Positions 7,871-18,705 of a stretch of DNA of 64,000 nucleotides are shown in pieces; positions within the stretch are counted from its first letter, which is position 1; every line of letters begins with the position of its first letter. This DNA comes from Rhodanobacter sp. (GTDB lineage Bacteria > Pseudomonadota > Gammaproteobacteria > Xanthomonadales > Rhodanobacteraceae), in the NCBI GenBank assembly GCA_004298045.1, contig SCRM01000010.1, forward strand, positions 124,001-188,000, given 5' to 3'. The notes under the pieces were generated by a model. The model ran no database searches. It was not told the origin of the DNA and saw nothing but the letters and a program-made list of their open reading frames with translations. A program made the translations under genes and the position numbers.

Positions 7871-9024
7871 TGCAGCGTATCGCCATCACCGAGCGCGCGG
7901 ACTGGCGCGCGCAAGCCGCCGCGTACGGCTTCGGTTTCCACACCATCGACGCCGCCCCGTACTGGGACGAGGCCGCGTACTACGCCTTCACCCTGCGCGA
8001 AATCGAGCGGGCGATCGAAGCGCCCACGCAGACGCTGCACCAGATGGCGCTCGATCTCGTCGACCGCATCGTGGGCGACGAACGGCGCCTGCGCCAGCTG
8101 GCGATCCCCGAGGCGTACTGGGACTGGATCGCGCACAGCTGGAAAACGCGCACGCCGCACCTCTACGGACGCATGGACCTTGCCTACGACGGCATCGGCG
8201 CCGCCAAGCTCTACGAGCTCAACTACGACACCCCGACCTCACTGTACGAAGCCGCGTTTTTCCAGTGGCAATGGCTCGAGGACCGCATCGCCGATGGCAC
8301 GCTGCCGCGCGACGCCGACCAGTTCAACGCGATCCAGGAGCGCCTGGTCGAGCGCTTCGCCGCCCTTGCACCGCGCATCACGCAGCCGTTCCATTTCAGC
8401 GCCGTGCGCGACTCGATCGAGGACCAGGGCACCATCGCCTACCTGCGTGATTGCGCGCTGCAGGCCGGTATCCGGTGCGGCACGCTCGCCATCGAAGACA
8501 TCGGTATCAGCGTCGACGGCCGCTTCACCGATCTCGACGACCGTGCCATCGGCTGCCTGTTCAAGCTGTACCCGCTCGAAGACCTGTTTGCCGAAGCGTT
8601 CGGCCGCTACCTGCCGCGTTCCGGGCTGCAACTGATCGAACCGCCATGGAAGGCGATCCTCAGCAACAAGGGCATCCTGCCGTTGCTGTGGGAAGCCCAC
8701 CCCGGCCACCCCAACCTGTTGCCGGCGCGCCTCGACGACGGCTCGCCGCTGCCGCCGGGCTGGGTACGCAAGCCACTGCATTCGCGCGAAGGCGCCAACG
8801 TGACGCTGCGCCTGGCCGATGGCCACGAGGTCGCCACGCCCGGCCCCTACGCCGGCCCGTGCATCATCCAGGCCTGCCACCCGCTCACCGCATTTGCCGG
8901 CCAGTACCCGTTGGTGGGCAGTTGGGTGGTGGGCGACGCGGCCTGCGGCATGGGGCTACGCGAGGATCGCACCCTGGTGACCCAGGACAGCGCGCGCTTC
9001 GTGCCGCACGCGATCATCGCCTGA
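7870..9024 (+). CDS. ygiC: YgiC-like ATP-grasp ligase, glutathionylspermidine synthase family
   Basis: 384 residues, matching the C-terminal synthetase half of glutathionylspermidine synthetase. Recognisable segments are the N-terminal PYWDEAAYYAF, the substrate region LYGRMDLAYDG and LYELNYDTPTSLYEAA, and the ATP-grasp part EPPWKAILSNKGILPLLWE with KPLHSREGANV. The family is predicted to make an ATP-dependent amide bond, but standalone YgiC proteins have no firmly shown glutathionylspermidine activity, so the product is uncertain. It starts at the ATG overlapping the ygiB stop. The order srkA-ygiB-ygiC on one strand is worth noting. Confidence 0.9.
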   Translation: MQRIAITERADWRAQAAAYGFGFHTIDAAPYWDEAAYYAFTLREIERAIEAPTQTLHQMALDLVDRIVGDERRLRQLAIPEAYWDWIAHSWKTRTPHLYGRMDLAYDGIGAAKLYELNYDTPTSLYEAAFFQWQWLEDRIADGTLPRDADQFNAIQERLVERFAALAPRITQPFHFSAVRDSIEDQGTIAYLRDCALQAGIRCGTLAIEDIGISVDGRFTDLDDRAIGCLFKLYPLEDLFAEAFGRYLPRSGLQLIEPPWKAILSNKGILPLLWEAHPGHPNLLPARLDDGSPLPPGWVRKPLHSREGANVTLRLADGHEVATPGPYAGPCIIQACHPLTAFAGQYPLVGSWVVGDAACGMGLREDRTLVTQDSARFVPHAIIA

Positions 9025-9052
9025 CCGCGCCACACGCGGAGAGCGTGAGCCA

Positions 9053-9379
9053 TCAGCGCGTGCGCTCGTCGATGTCGGTGACGCGGCCGTCGACCAAGGT
9101 CACCACGATCACCCGGCCATCGCGCCGATACTGCCAATGCTCGCCCGGACTGGCGGCAGCCGACGTCACCCGCGTGCCGCGTCGCTTGCGACTGCGGCTA
9201 TGGTTCGACACCGCTCGCGCATGGGACTTGTACGACGGCTTGCCAAGCAGGGCCACCACCGTGGCCGCACCATCGCCGGTCACCAATACCTGGCTGCCCA
9301 CGCGCAAGCTATCGCCCGCCTGCGCACCGGACACCATCAGCGCCAGCCCGAGCAGGCCCCACCATGCCAATGGCCGCAT
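9053..9379 (-). CDS. Small secreted DUF2845-like protein
   Basis: 108 residues: signal peptide (MRPLAWWGLLGLALMVSGAQA) followed by DSLRVGSQVLVTGDGAATVVALLGKPSYK and, at the C-terminus, EHWQYRRDGRVIVVTLVDGRVTDID. The layout of a DS-R-G entry, an LGKP turn and a paired strand with G-V-x-I resembles DUF2845 and the SmpA/BamE type of small periplasmic beta proteins. A basic linker (about 54-66, rich in Arg and Ser) interrupts it. It is convergent with ygiC, 28 nt from its stop. Function unknown. Confidence 0.65.
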   Translation of the reverse strand: MRPLAWWGLLGLALMVSGAQAGDSLRVGSQVLVTGDGAATVVALLGKPSYKSHARAVSNHSRSRKRRGTRVTSAAASPGEHWQYRRDGRVIVVTLVDGRVTDIDERTR

Positions 9380-9512
9380 GACATCACCGTTCGTTTGCCG
9401 GGCCCATCGCCCGCGCCCACGTTAGGTGGCCTCCGCCACCCGCGCCCAGCGTCATGTACGACCGCGACCGGTCAGCGCGACGCGCGCCGTGGTGTCGGCG
9501 TCGGCTGGCGGC

Positions 9513-10265
9513 TTACTGGCCGAGGTCGATGAGGTCGAGCGTGCGTCCGTGGTTGTCACGCACGCCTTGCTGCAGCGAAACCAGCTGGCGCACCGTCGGG
9601 CACAGCGCCAGCACCTGCGGCCGCAGCTGCTGCATGCGTTGGCGCATCCGCGGCTCGAGTTGGGTGGCAAGATCGGCCGCGCGGTCGCGCAGTGCACCGG
9701 CGGCCTGCAGATCGCCGCTGGTCGCGGCGTCGATGGCTTGCTGGCCAAGCGCACCGGCCACCAGCGGCAGCAGATCGCCGGCGACCTGGTCGATCACCTG
9801 GTCGGCCATGCTGCCCTGCCAGTCGTGGGTGCTTTGGCTGGCCGCGATGCGCTGCTTGAGGCTGGTCGACTCGGCGGCCAGTTTCTGCGCCATCTGCGCG
9901 CGCGTACCAGCATCCAGCCCGAGGCCCGCCGATTCGTCGCGCAAGCCCTGCACCGCGATGTCGACGCCGTGGTCGGCGACCACCTTGACCTTGGGCACCA
10001 GCGCACGCAGGTCGCGCTCGAACAGGCTCAGGCGATCCTGATCCTCGGCGTTGAGCGGCACCTTCGCGCCATCCACCTGCAAGCTGCCGTGGCTCAGTTC
10101 CACCCGCAGCGGCGCCGGGCTGGGGCGGTCGAACAGCACGCTATCCGGGCGAATGGTGACGTCGTAGCTGCTGCTGGCATGGCACGTGGTGGCGAGATCC
10201 TGTGCATGCAGCGGCGTGGCCAGCGCCAGGGGCAACAGCAGGGTCAGCAAAACCGGGGTACGCAT
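9513..10265 (-). CDS. Periplasmic DUF2884 (YggN-like) protein
   Basis: 250 residues with a signal peptide (MRTPVLLTLLLPLALATPLHA). The mature protein starts QDLATTCHASSSYDVTI and contains LRVELSHGSLQVDGAKVPL and LSLFERDLRALVPKVKVVADHGVDIAVQGLRDESA, then a helical C-terminal half with CPTVRQLVSLQQGV. This follows YggN/DUF2884. The role is unknown. The frame is open upstream to 11105 but that part is antisense-derived; the ATG at 10265 begins a proper signal peptide. 133 nt without a visible gene separate it from the DUF2845-like gene. Confidence 0.8.
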   Translation of the reverse strand: MRTPVLLTLLLPLALATPLHAQDLATTCHASSSYDVTIRPDSVLFDRPSPAPLRVELSHGSLQVDGAKVPLNAEDQDRLSLFERDLRALVPKVKVVADHGVDIAVQGLRDESAGLGLDAGTRAQMAQKLAAESTSLKQRIAASQSTHDWQGSMADQVIDQVAGDLLPLVAGALGQQAIDAATSGDLQAAGALRDRAADLATQLEPRMRQRMQQLRPQVLALCPTVRQLVSLQQGVRDNHGRTLDLIDLGQ

Positions 10266-10330
10266 CGACAGGTTCCGTGGCAAGAATCGGCTACCGATAG
10301 CCCGCACGCCGTCAACCCACGCTGAATGCG

Positions 10331-10876
10331 TCAGTGGCGCCGGCGGAATTGCGCACGCGCCGCCGGCGTATCGAGCCGCCACACCAGCCACCCCAGAAAC
10401 GGCACCGCCAGCGCCTTCAAGCCCAACGTGATGCGATACACCCGGCGCGCGTGCGCCACCGCCGCGTGCAGTTTGGCGTCGGCGCCAAATTGCGTCAGCG
10501 CATCCGCGCTGGCCTGGTCGAACTGCGACCAGCGTGCGAGCATCATGCCGCCACTGGCCAACATCCACAGGGCAAGTGCGGCACAGGCAACGCGCAACGG
10601 CGCGCGCGCCCAGCCCTGGCGCAAGATGCAGCCGGCGCACAGCACGATCAGCACGAACGCCGCGGCAAAATAGCCAACGTCCCACGCCAGCAGCTGGTTC
10701 AGCGCCCCCGCGTCGGCGGCGGAAACCCGTGCGCGCTGCGCCCACAACAGCTGCGCATGCATCAGGTACTGCACGCAGCCGAAGCCGGCCAACAGCAGCA
10801 ACAGCCACACCGCCACCCGCCACGGCATCAGGCCGCGCGGCGCGCTGCGGGTATCCAGCCGTGCCATCACCGGCAT
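10331..10876 (-). CDS. Four-helix inner-membrane protein of unknown function
   Basis: 181 residues with about four hydrophobic segments: WRVAVWLLLLLAGFGCVQYL, LLAWDVGYFAAAFVLIVLCAG, LRVACAALALWMLASGGMML and ITLGLKALAVPFLGWLVW, separated by short charged loops. I do not recognise the family. Its ATG overlaps the TGA of the upstream secreted peroxiredoxin gene by 1 nt, so it is translated with it; a role linked to redox or envelope stress is a guess from this context only. Confidence 0.7.
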   Translation of the reverse strand: MPVMARLDTRSAPRGLMPWRVAVWLLLLLAGFGCVQYLMHAQLLWAQRARVSAADAGALNQLLAWDVGYFAAAFVLIVLCAGCILRQGWARAPLRVACAALALWMLASGGMMLARWSQFDQASADALTQFGADAKLHAAVAHARRVYRITLGLKALAVPFLGWLVWRLDTPAARAQFRRRH

Positions 10877-11418
10877 CAGCGCGCCGCCTTGGGCTGCTTC
10901 GCAAGATCGGCCAGCACCTGGCCGGAGTTCGCCTGCGGGTCGACCTTGGTGTAGATCTTCGCGATCCTGCCCTGCGGGTCGACCAGGAACGTGGTGCGCG
11001 CGGCGTAATGCACGCCAGCCATCGAGGTGAGCACGCCATAGGTCGTCGCCACCTTGCGGTCAGCATCGGACAGCAGCGGGAACGGCACGTGGTACTTCGC
11101 GGCAAACTCCGCGTGCGATTTCACGTTGTCGAGGCTGACGCCCACCACGTCGGCGCCGGCCTGGCGCAGCTTGGCGATATCGTCGCGAAAAGTGCATACC
11201 TCGGTAGTGCAGCCGGGGGTGAAATCCTTCGGGTAGAAATACAGCACCAGCCAGTGGCCGTGGTAATCGGCGGGGCTGCGCCAATGGCCGTTCTGGTCCT
11301 GCAGGCGAAAGCTCGGCGCGGAGTCGCCCACCTGCGGTCCGGCTTCGGCGGCCAGCAATGGCGCGGCCAGCAGGCCGCATAACAAGGTGAGTAGAAGCAG
11401 CAGTGACAGGCGACGCAT
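10876..11418 (-). CDS. Exported peroxiredoxin (BCP/PrxQ type)
   Basis: 180 residues. An N-terminal signal peptide (MRRLSLLLLLTLLCGLLAAP) precedes a thioredoxin-fold peroxiredoxin domain with PSFRLQDQNGHWRSPADYHG, the active-site stretch FYPKDFTPGCTTEVCTFRD, and VDPQGRIAKIY. Cys70 is the predicted peroxidatic cysteine and Cys75 the resolving one, the C-x4-C pattern of the BCP/PrxQ group. Most BCP proteins are cytoplasmic, so the signal peptide implies peroxide reduction in the periplasm. The ATG at 11418 was chosen because it begins the signal sequence. It is coupled to the membrane protein gene downstream. Confidence 0.9.
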   Translation of the reverse strand: MRRLSLLLLLTLLCGLLAAPLLAAEAGPQVGDSAPSFRLQDQNGHWRSPADYHGHWLVLYFYPKDFTPGCTTEVCTFRDDIAKLRQAGADVVGVSLDNVKSHAEFAAKYHVPFPLLSDADRKVATTYGVLTSMAGVHYAARTTFLVDPQGRIAKIYTKVDPQANSGQVLADLAKQPKAAR

Positions 11419-11576
11419 GGCAGATCCTCCGCAATCGCGATGGTGACGGTCCAGTTTACGCGCCGGTCGCGCCCGGCGCGCGACAAGGCGCGCCGGGTGC
11501 CGGTCCCAACGGAAAGCGGCAGTGTTTTCCACCGATGCCGATGCATCCGCGCCATCCGTGGCCGATTGCCACAAAC

Positions 11577-12035
11577 TCAGCGGCGGCTGATGGTGAACTT
11601 GCCCACCGACACGCCGAGGTTGATGCCTTCACCGTGGCCAGCCAGCGCCAGCGAGGTGGTGCCCTTGGTCAGCACCTGCGCGGTGCCGCTTTTCACCACG
11701 CCAAGTTCGGCGCCGGCCTGCGCGTAATTGCCGAACACATCTCCGATGTTGCGCACGTGGGTGATATCGCCGGTACCGTGGTCGATGCGGAACTTGCCGG
11801 CGGTGAGACCGCCGCCGATCACCTTGATTTTCACCGCGGCCTGCTCGCCGTTGTCGCAACGCACGGTGCCGCTGCCCTCGGCGCGCTTGTAGATGATCGA
11901 CCAGCCTGACAGGCTGAAGTCGAGGTGACATTTGACGTTGGCTTCGGCCGCGTAGGCCGGCATGGTCGGCGCTGCCGTCAGCGCCACCATGCCCAGCGAA
12001 AGGACGACAGTCAGGGCCAGAGTGTGCTTGCTCAT
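11577..12035 (-). CDS. Secreted glycine-rich protein of unknown function
   Basis: 152 residues. A signal peptide ending near AYAAEA is followed by one cysteine pair (VKCHLDFSLSGW and GTVRCDNGEQ) and a strongly beta-patterned Gly-rich region (IKVIGGGLTAGKFRIDHGTG, then LALAGHGEGINLGVSVGKFTISRR). It looks like a small periplasmic or surface beta protein. I considered EipA/DUF1134 and YSC84-like families but cannot assign either. AAGGAGAT lies 4 nt before the ATG at 12035, which decides the start over the upstream ATGs. It is divergent from the universal stress protein gene. Confidence 0.7.
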   Translation of the reverse strand: MSKHTLALTVVLSLGMVALTAAPTMPAYAAEANVKCHLDFSLSGWSIIYKRAEGSGTVRCDNGEQAAVKIKVIGGGLTAGKFRIDHGTGDITHVRNIGDVFGNYAQAGAELGVVKSGTAQVLTKGTTSLALAGHGEGINLGVSVGKFTISRR

Positions 12036-12181
12036 CGTGATCTCCTTGGCTTGCATCATTGCCCGACCAGCGTTGACGCCTCGCCGTCACGATCGCGTGA
12101 GCGGCGGATGACACCGTTCATCTTGATACTTCGCTAACACCACACGCATACACTGAGGCCGTCGTTTCGACCGGAACAGGT

Positions 12182-12595
12182 ATGCCCAAGTATTCGCTGG
12201 TGGGTTATGACGGCTCGGATGCCGCCCGGCGCGCATTCGCGTTTGCCATGGACCTGGCGCGTGCCTGCCACGGCCGTGTGCGCGTGGTCTCGGTGTTGCA
12301 GGTGGCCGAAGGGGGCGACACCGTCGCCCTGATGATGACCGATGCCGGCGACCAGCGTGGGCAGGAATTGCGCGCCGAACTGGCCACCATTGCACCCGAC
12401 ACCGCGGAGCTGGCCGACATCGAGCTGGTACACGGCAGCCCCGGCGATGTGTTGCTGAACGAAGTGGGCCAGCACGCGATCGACCACATCGTGATCGGCC
12501 ACACCGAGCGCGGCGCGCTGGCGCGCTGGCTGCTGGGCTCGGTCTCCAGCAACGTGCTGGCGCGCGCGCACGTACCGGTCACGGTCGTGCGCTGA
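12182..12595 (+). CDS. Universal stress protein (UspA family)
   Basis: 137 residues, one Usp domain. It has the N-terminal strand YSLVGYDGSDAARRAF and the C-terminal nucleotide loop IGHTERGALARWLLGSVS. First and last glycines of that loop keep the spacing of the ATP-binding G-2x-G-9x-G(S/T) motif, although the middle glycine is shifted, and the ending VLARAHVPVTVVR is typical. Likely cytoplasmic, ATP-binding and dimeric, acting in general stress survival. It stands alone between the divergent secreted protein gene and a convergent lipoprotein gene. Confidence 0.92.
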   Translation: MPKYSLVGYDGSDAARRAFAFAMDLARACHGRVRVVSVLQVAEGGDTVALMMTDAGDQRGQELRAELATIAPDTAELADIELVHGSPGDVLLNEVGQHAIDHIVIGHTERGALARWLLGSVSSNVLARAHVPVTVVR

Positions 12596-12633
12596 ACCGT
12601 TGCCCGGCCAGCCAGCGCGTCACCGCGCCGTGA

Positions 12634-12660
12634 GTCGGGATTCATCGGATGCATCCCGAC
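12634..12660. repeat. Intergenic palindromic repeat, expanded copy
   Basis: An 8-bp inverted repeat, GTCGGGAT at 12634-12641 with ATCCCGAC at 12653-12660, lies in the 3' space between the Usp gene and the convergent lipoprotein gene. It shares the GTCGGG...CCCGAC ends of the family at 4624 and the GATGCATCCCG part found at 63520-63530. Confidence 0.55.
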
Positions 12661-12736
12661 CAGACTCTGGGATGGGCAGCCGATTGCCCGCAAGTCGGAT
12701 ACGAGCCGGGCGCCCGGATCAAACCTGCGCAGTCGA

Positions 12737-13465
12737 CTACTTCCTGCCGCCCTTCTTCGGCAACGCCTGCCATTGGTCGGGCACGAAGCCGCCCACCTCG
12801 TACACCAGCGCGACCTTTTTCTCGCCATCCTGCATGGTCACGTTCAAGGTGATTTTTTGCGCCTTCGCCAGTTGCGCAATGAACCCCTTGTCGTCACGGA
12901 TCATCAGCGCCGGCTCGCCGGTCGACGGCGCATACGCCTTGATCTCGCGCGCGGTGTCGTCGAATTTCGCCTTGATCGTGCAATTGGCGTGGCACACGAA
13001 GCCATGCGCATCACTGAACAGGAATGCGCTCTGGCCCCAACTGGTATGCCGGCGCAGCACAAGGCGCACGCGGGTATCGGTCGGAGTGCTGTTGTAGATC
13101 GAGGCCGTGGACTGCGTGCCGCCAGCCATCGGCGCCGTCTGGTATTGCCACAGCGCGGCAAGGCGCCGCTGGGTGCTCACCGTCTGCCAGCGCTTCTCGA
13201 TCTCCGGCAGCGTCTGCTGCACTTCCTTGGCCGCCGCGCTGTCCGGGAAGCGCTGCACGATGTCCTTGCCCATCGTCACCGCCATCTCGTCGTTCTTGAT
13301 GCGCAGCAACTCGCGGTAGGTGTCGAGATTGCGCTTGGCCGCAGCATCCTGTACCTGCGCCGCCTGCTGCGTCGGGTTCGGCGCCGGTGCACCGCCCTGC
13401 GAACAGGCAGCCAGCAACAAACCGCCGGCAACGGCGGCAAGCAAACGGCAGGCAACGGTCTTCAT
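12737..13465 (-). CDS. Lipoprotein with helical N-terminal domain and beta C-terminal domain
   Basis: 242 residues. The signal peptide has lipobox LAAC (Cys21). A Pro/Gln-rich linker leads into a helical, TPR-like part (NLDTYRELLRIKNDEMAVTMGKD, RFPDSAAAKEVQQTL). The C-terminal domain has beta strands VRLVLRRHTSWGQSAFLF, a cysteine pair in FVCHANCTIKAKFDD, and EIKAYAPSTGEPALMIRDDKGF. I do not recognise a named family, though the pattern suggests an envelope-stress or structural role. GAGAG lies 8-12 nt before the ATG. No operon partner is visible. Confidence 0.75.
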   Translation of the reverse strand: MKTVACRLLAAVAGGLLLAACSQGGAPAPNPTQQAAQVQDAAAKRNLDTYRELLRIKNDEMAVTMGKDIVQRFPDSAAAKEVQQTLPEIEKRWQTVSTQRRLAALWQYQTAPMAGGTQSTASIYNSTPTDTRVRLVLRRHTSWGQSAFLFSDAHGFVCHANCTIKAKFDDTAREIKAYAPSTGEPALMIRDDKGFIAQLAKAQKITLNVTMQDGEKKVALVYEVGGFVPDQWQALPKKGGRK

Positions 13466-13806
13466 CGGCAAGCTCTCGCGCGAAACATCAGCGGCGAGAT
13501 TGGAACAAGCCGCCCACGCAGCGCAAGCAGCCCACGCCAACGCGCTAGCTGTCGGCCAGCGCCGGCACCGGTGGGGCTGCAGCTCGCCCCGAAAGTGGTA
13601 ACCGCGCCATGCGCGGCGTCGCCCCGCGTTCGCACCCTTCGCTCCCGGGTTCGGCGAGGCCAAACCGTGCGCGTGGCAATGAGCAAGCGATTCCAACCCG
13701 GAACGCCGGTGCCGGAGCGGTGACACGACGTCGAACGCGAACAGTGTGCGGGCGTCGAACCAACCGCTCGTTACACTTGACGCCCCTCACGCCAACCAGC
13801 TCCGCC
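13466..13806. other. Intergenic region, no gene seen
   Basis: 341 bases between the divergent lipoprotein and ctlX genes. I see no protein-like reading frame, no tRNA and no strong terminator. It presumably holds both promoters, but no clear -35/-10 pair stands out. Confidence 0.5.
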
Positions 13807-14724
13807 ATGCTCGTCACCACGCCCGAAGCTTTTCTCGACGCCTTTGCCGCACTCGCGCCACTGCCCGCTGCGGCGGCCACCGCGCGCGCCGCATTTATGG
13901 TCGCCCCGGCGGGGTTTTCACTGGCCGCGGAATCGGCGCGCGACAACCGTTACATGGCAATGGATCAGGCCGTGGATCCGCTGCGCGCGCTGGCCCAGCA
14001 CCAGGCGCTGGCGCAGGCGTTGCGCGCCGACCTGCCAGTGATCGTCTTTCCTGGCGATGCCGCCACGCCGGATGCGGTGTTCCCCAACAACGTGTTCGGT
14101 ACCGCGCCCGGCAACTTGGTGGTGGGTCGCATGCACCACGCCGTGCGCCAGCGCGAAGCCGAACGCGCTGACATCCGCGCGTTCTTCGGCGAGCTGCTGG
14201 GCTACGACGAGGTCGACCTCTCCGGCTGCGGCGATCTCGTTGCCGAGCTGACCGGCTCGCTGGTGATCGACCGCGCGCGCGGCATCGGCTACTGCGGCCT
14301 GAGCGAACGCTGCGACCGCGCCGGCGCCGAGGCCATGCACCAGGCGTTCGGCCTGCGCCTCACCTTTTGCTTCGACCTGGCTGCAGGCGAATACCACACC
14401 AACGTGGTGTTCGCCCTGCTCGCGGGCCGCGCCGCGATCCTTGCCGCCGACGGCTTTGCCGATCCGGCCGTGCCGCAGGCGATTGCCGGCGCCTACGGGG
14501 GACGCGCGTTGTGGCTCACCACCGCACAGAAACAAGCCTATGCGGCGAACGCGATCACGCTTGCCGAGGATCGCGTGTGGCTGAGCGCCGGCGCCGCCGC
14601 GTCGCTCACCGAAGCGCAGCGCGATGCCCTGGCACAGTGGGGCTTTCGCCTGGGCAGCGTCGATCTGTCCGAGATCGAGAAGGCCGGCGGCAGCCTGCGC
14701 TGCTGCGTGGGCGAGATTTACTAG
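13807..14724 (+). CDS. ctlX: CtlX-type amidinohydrolase (arginine deiminase/DDAH superfamily)
   Basis: 305 residues with the pentein fold of guanidine-modifying enzymes. Visible motifs are FPGDAATPDAVFPNNVFGT near residue 85, GYCGLSERCDRAGAEAM, the catalytic His region EYHTNVVFALL, and the C-terminal catalytic cysteine in GGSLRCCVGEIY. The family is annotated as arginine deiminase-related or citrulline-utilisation hydrolase (CtlX). It probably hydrolyses a ureido or guanidino amino acid in the cytoplasm; the exact substrate is not readable. No other arginine or citrulline genes flank it. It is convergent with aceE across a shared terminator. Confidence 0.85.
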   Translation: MLVTTPEAFLDAFAALAPLPAAAATARAAFMVAPAGFSLAAESARDNRYMAMDQAVDPLRALAQHQALAQALRADLPVIVFPGDAATPDAVFPNNVFGTAPGNLVVGRMHHAVRQREAERADIRAFFGELLGYDEVDLSGCGDLVAELTGSLVIDRARGIGYCGLSERCDRAGAEAMHQAFGLRLTFCFDLAAGEYHTNVVFALLAGRAAILAADGFADPAVPQAIAGAYGGRALWLTTAQKQAYAANAITLAEDRVWLSAGAAASLTEAQRDALAQWGFRLGSVDLSEIEKAGGSLRCCVGEIY

Positions 14725-14780
14725 CGGGCTGGCCGCCTGGCGTTGCCCCTGAACCCGGTAGGCCCTTGCCGTCTCCGCAA

Positions 14781-14809
14781 AAGAAAACCCGCCAATGGCG
14801 GGTTTTCTT
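14781..14809. terminator. Bidirectional terminator between ctlX and aceE
   Basis: A 13-bp stem (14781-14793 with 14797-14809) of AAGAAAACCCGCC type, with a 3-nt AAT loop. Each arm ends in A/T-rich sequence, so it can stop transcription from both convergent genes. Confidence 0.92.
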
Positions 14810-14830
14810 TATTGGCTTGCAGCCGCCGGG

Positions 14831-17545
<2,715 letters not shown>

Positions 17546-17728
17546 GGGAAAGTCTCCACGGCGCCATGCGGCGCTGATGCTTGCGGAAGGCCAACCGTCG
17601 GGGAAACGGTCAGCAAACCCCAAGTCTAGCGGCCGCTGCGTACGCCTGCCAATTCGACCCAGGTCGAGCGCCAACCATGCGCCCGCGCATGCTTGCCCGG
17701 CGAATACGCCGCACGCGGAAAACAGGGT

Positions 17729-18661
17729 TCAGTGCGCGCCGAGCGCGCCGCGCACGAGCGCCACAAACCGCGCCTGATCGATCTCCAGCACGATGCGCGC
17801 CTGCGCCGCGCAGCCCGATCGCCCGTTCCAGTCGACCACCGTCATGCCGCGGGTCAAACGGCCGTCCAATTCGATGGCGACCGCGCGCGTTTCCGCCCGG
17901 GTGACGATGGTCGGATCGATCGCCACCGCCATCGCCAGCGCATCGGCCGCCACCACGCCGCTGCGGTCATGCCTGGCGTTGTACGCGCGCGCCGTGCCAA
18001 ACACCTTGGCAAAGAACCGCGCACGCGCGTCGCCGGCAGCCAGCCACGCATCGAACTCGGCGTCCACAAAACCATGCCGCAGCGTGAGTTCCCAATCGAC
18101 GAGGTCGAATGCGGGGAACGCCTCGAACACGACGTGTGCGGCTTCCGGGTCGAAACCGATGTTGAACTCCGCAGGCAAACTGCGGGTATTGCCGTGGCCG
18201 GTGACCGCCCCGCCCATCACCACCAGCCGCCGCACGCGCTGCGGCAATGTCGGATCGAGCCGCAACGCCAGCGCGATGTTGGTCAGCGGCGCCAGCGCCA
18301 CCAGCGTCAGTTCGCCGGGACGCTCGCGGGTCAGGCGCAGCAGCGCGAGCGCAGCGGCCTCGGCTTCGGCGCTGGCGGCAGGCTCCGGAAAACCCACGTC
18401 GCCCAGCCCATCCGCACCATGCACCTGCGCGGCGTCCTCGTCCGGCGCGCGCACCAGCGGCGTCGCACAGCCGGCGTGGATGGGAAAGCGGCCATGGACG
18501 AGGTCCTTCAGCACCCGGGCGTTGCGCACGGTGTGGCCGAGGCCGACATTCCCGGCAGCGATGCTCAGCGCCACGATGTCGGCATGCGCGTGCGCCATCA
18601 GGATGGCCAGCGCATCGTCCACGCCGGGGTCGGTATCGATCAGGAGCCGCGCGCGGGTCAT
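17729..18661 (-). CDS. Nucleoside hydrolase (IunH superfamily)
   Basis: 310 residues. The family hydrolyses the N-glycosidic bond of ribonucleosides for salvage. The calcium-binding signature LLIDTDPGVDDALAIL is at the N-terminus, followed by SIAAGNVGLGHTVRNA, LVALAPLTNIALAL, VVMGGAVTGHGNTR and PAEFNIGFDPEAAHVVF. These cover the metal and ribose contacts, but the base specificity (purine or pyrimidine) cannot be assigned. Upstream in-frame sequence to 19297 is antisense to ctaB; the ATG at 18661 starts the conserved strand. The gap to ctaB is 44 nt on the same strand, so it may be the last gene of that transcript. Confidence 0.93.
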   Translation of the reverse strand: MTRARLLIDTDPGVDDALAILMAHAHADIVALSIAAGNVGLGHTVRNARVLKDLVHGRFPIHAGCATPLVRAPDEDAAQVHGADGLGDVGFPEPAASAEAEAAALALLRLTRERPGELTLVALAPLTNIALALRLDPTLPQRVRRLVVMGGAVTGHGNTRSLPAEFNIGFDPEAAHVVFEAFPAFDLVDWELTLRHGFVDAEFDAWLAAGDARARFFAKVFGTARAYNARHDRSGVVAADALAMAVAIDPTIVTRAETRAVAIELDGRLTRGMTVVDWNGRSGCAAQARIVLEIDQARFVALVRGALGAH

Positions 18662-18705
18662 GCATCGATTCTCGCAGAAACCCGCGGCCGCAAACCTGCG
18701 CGCGA

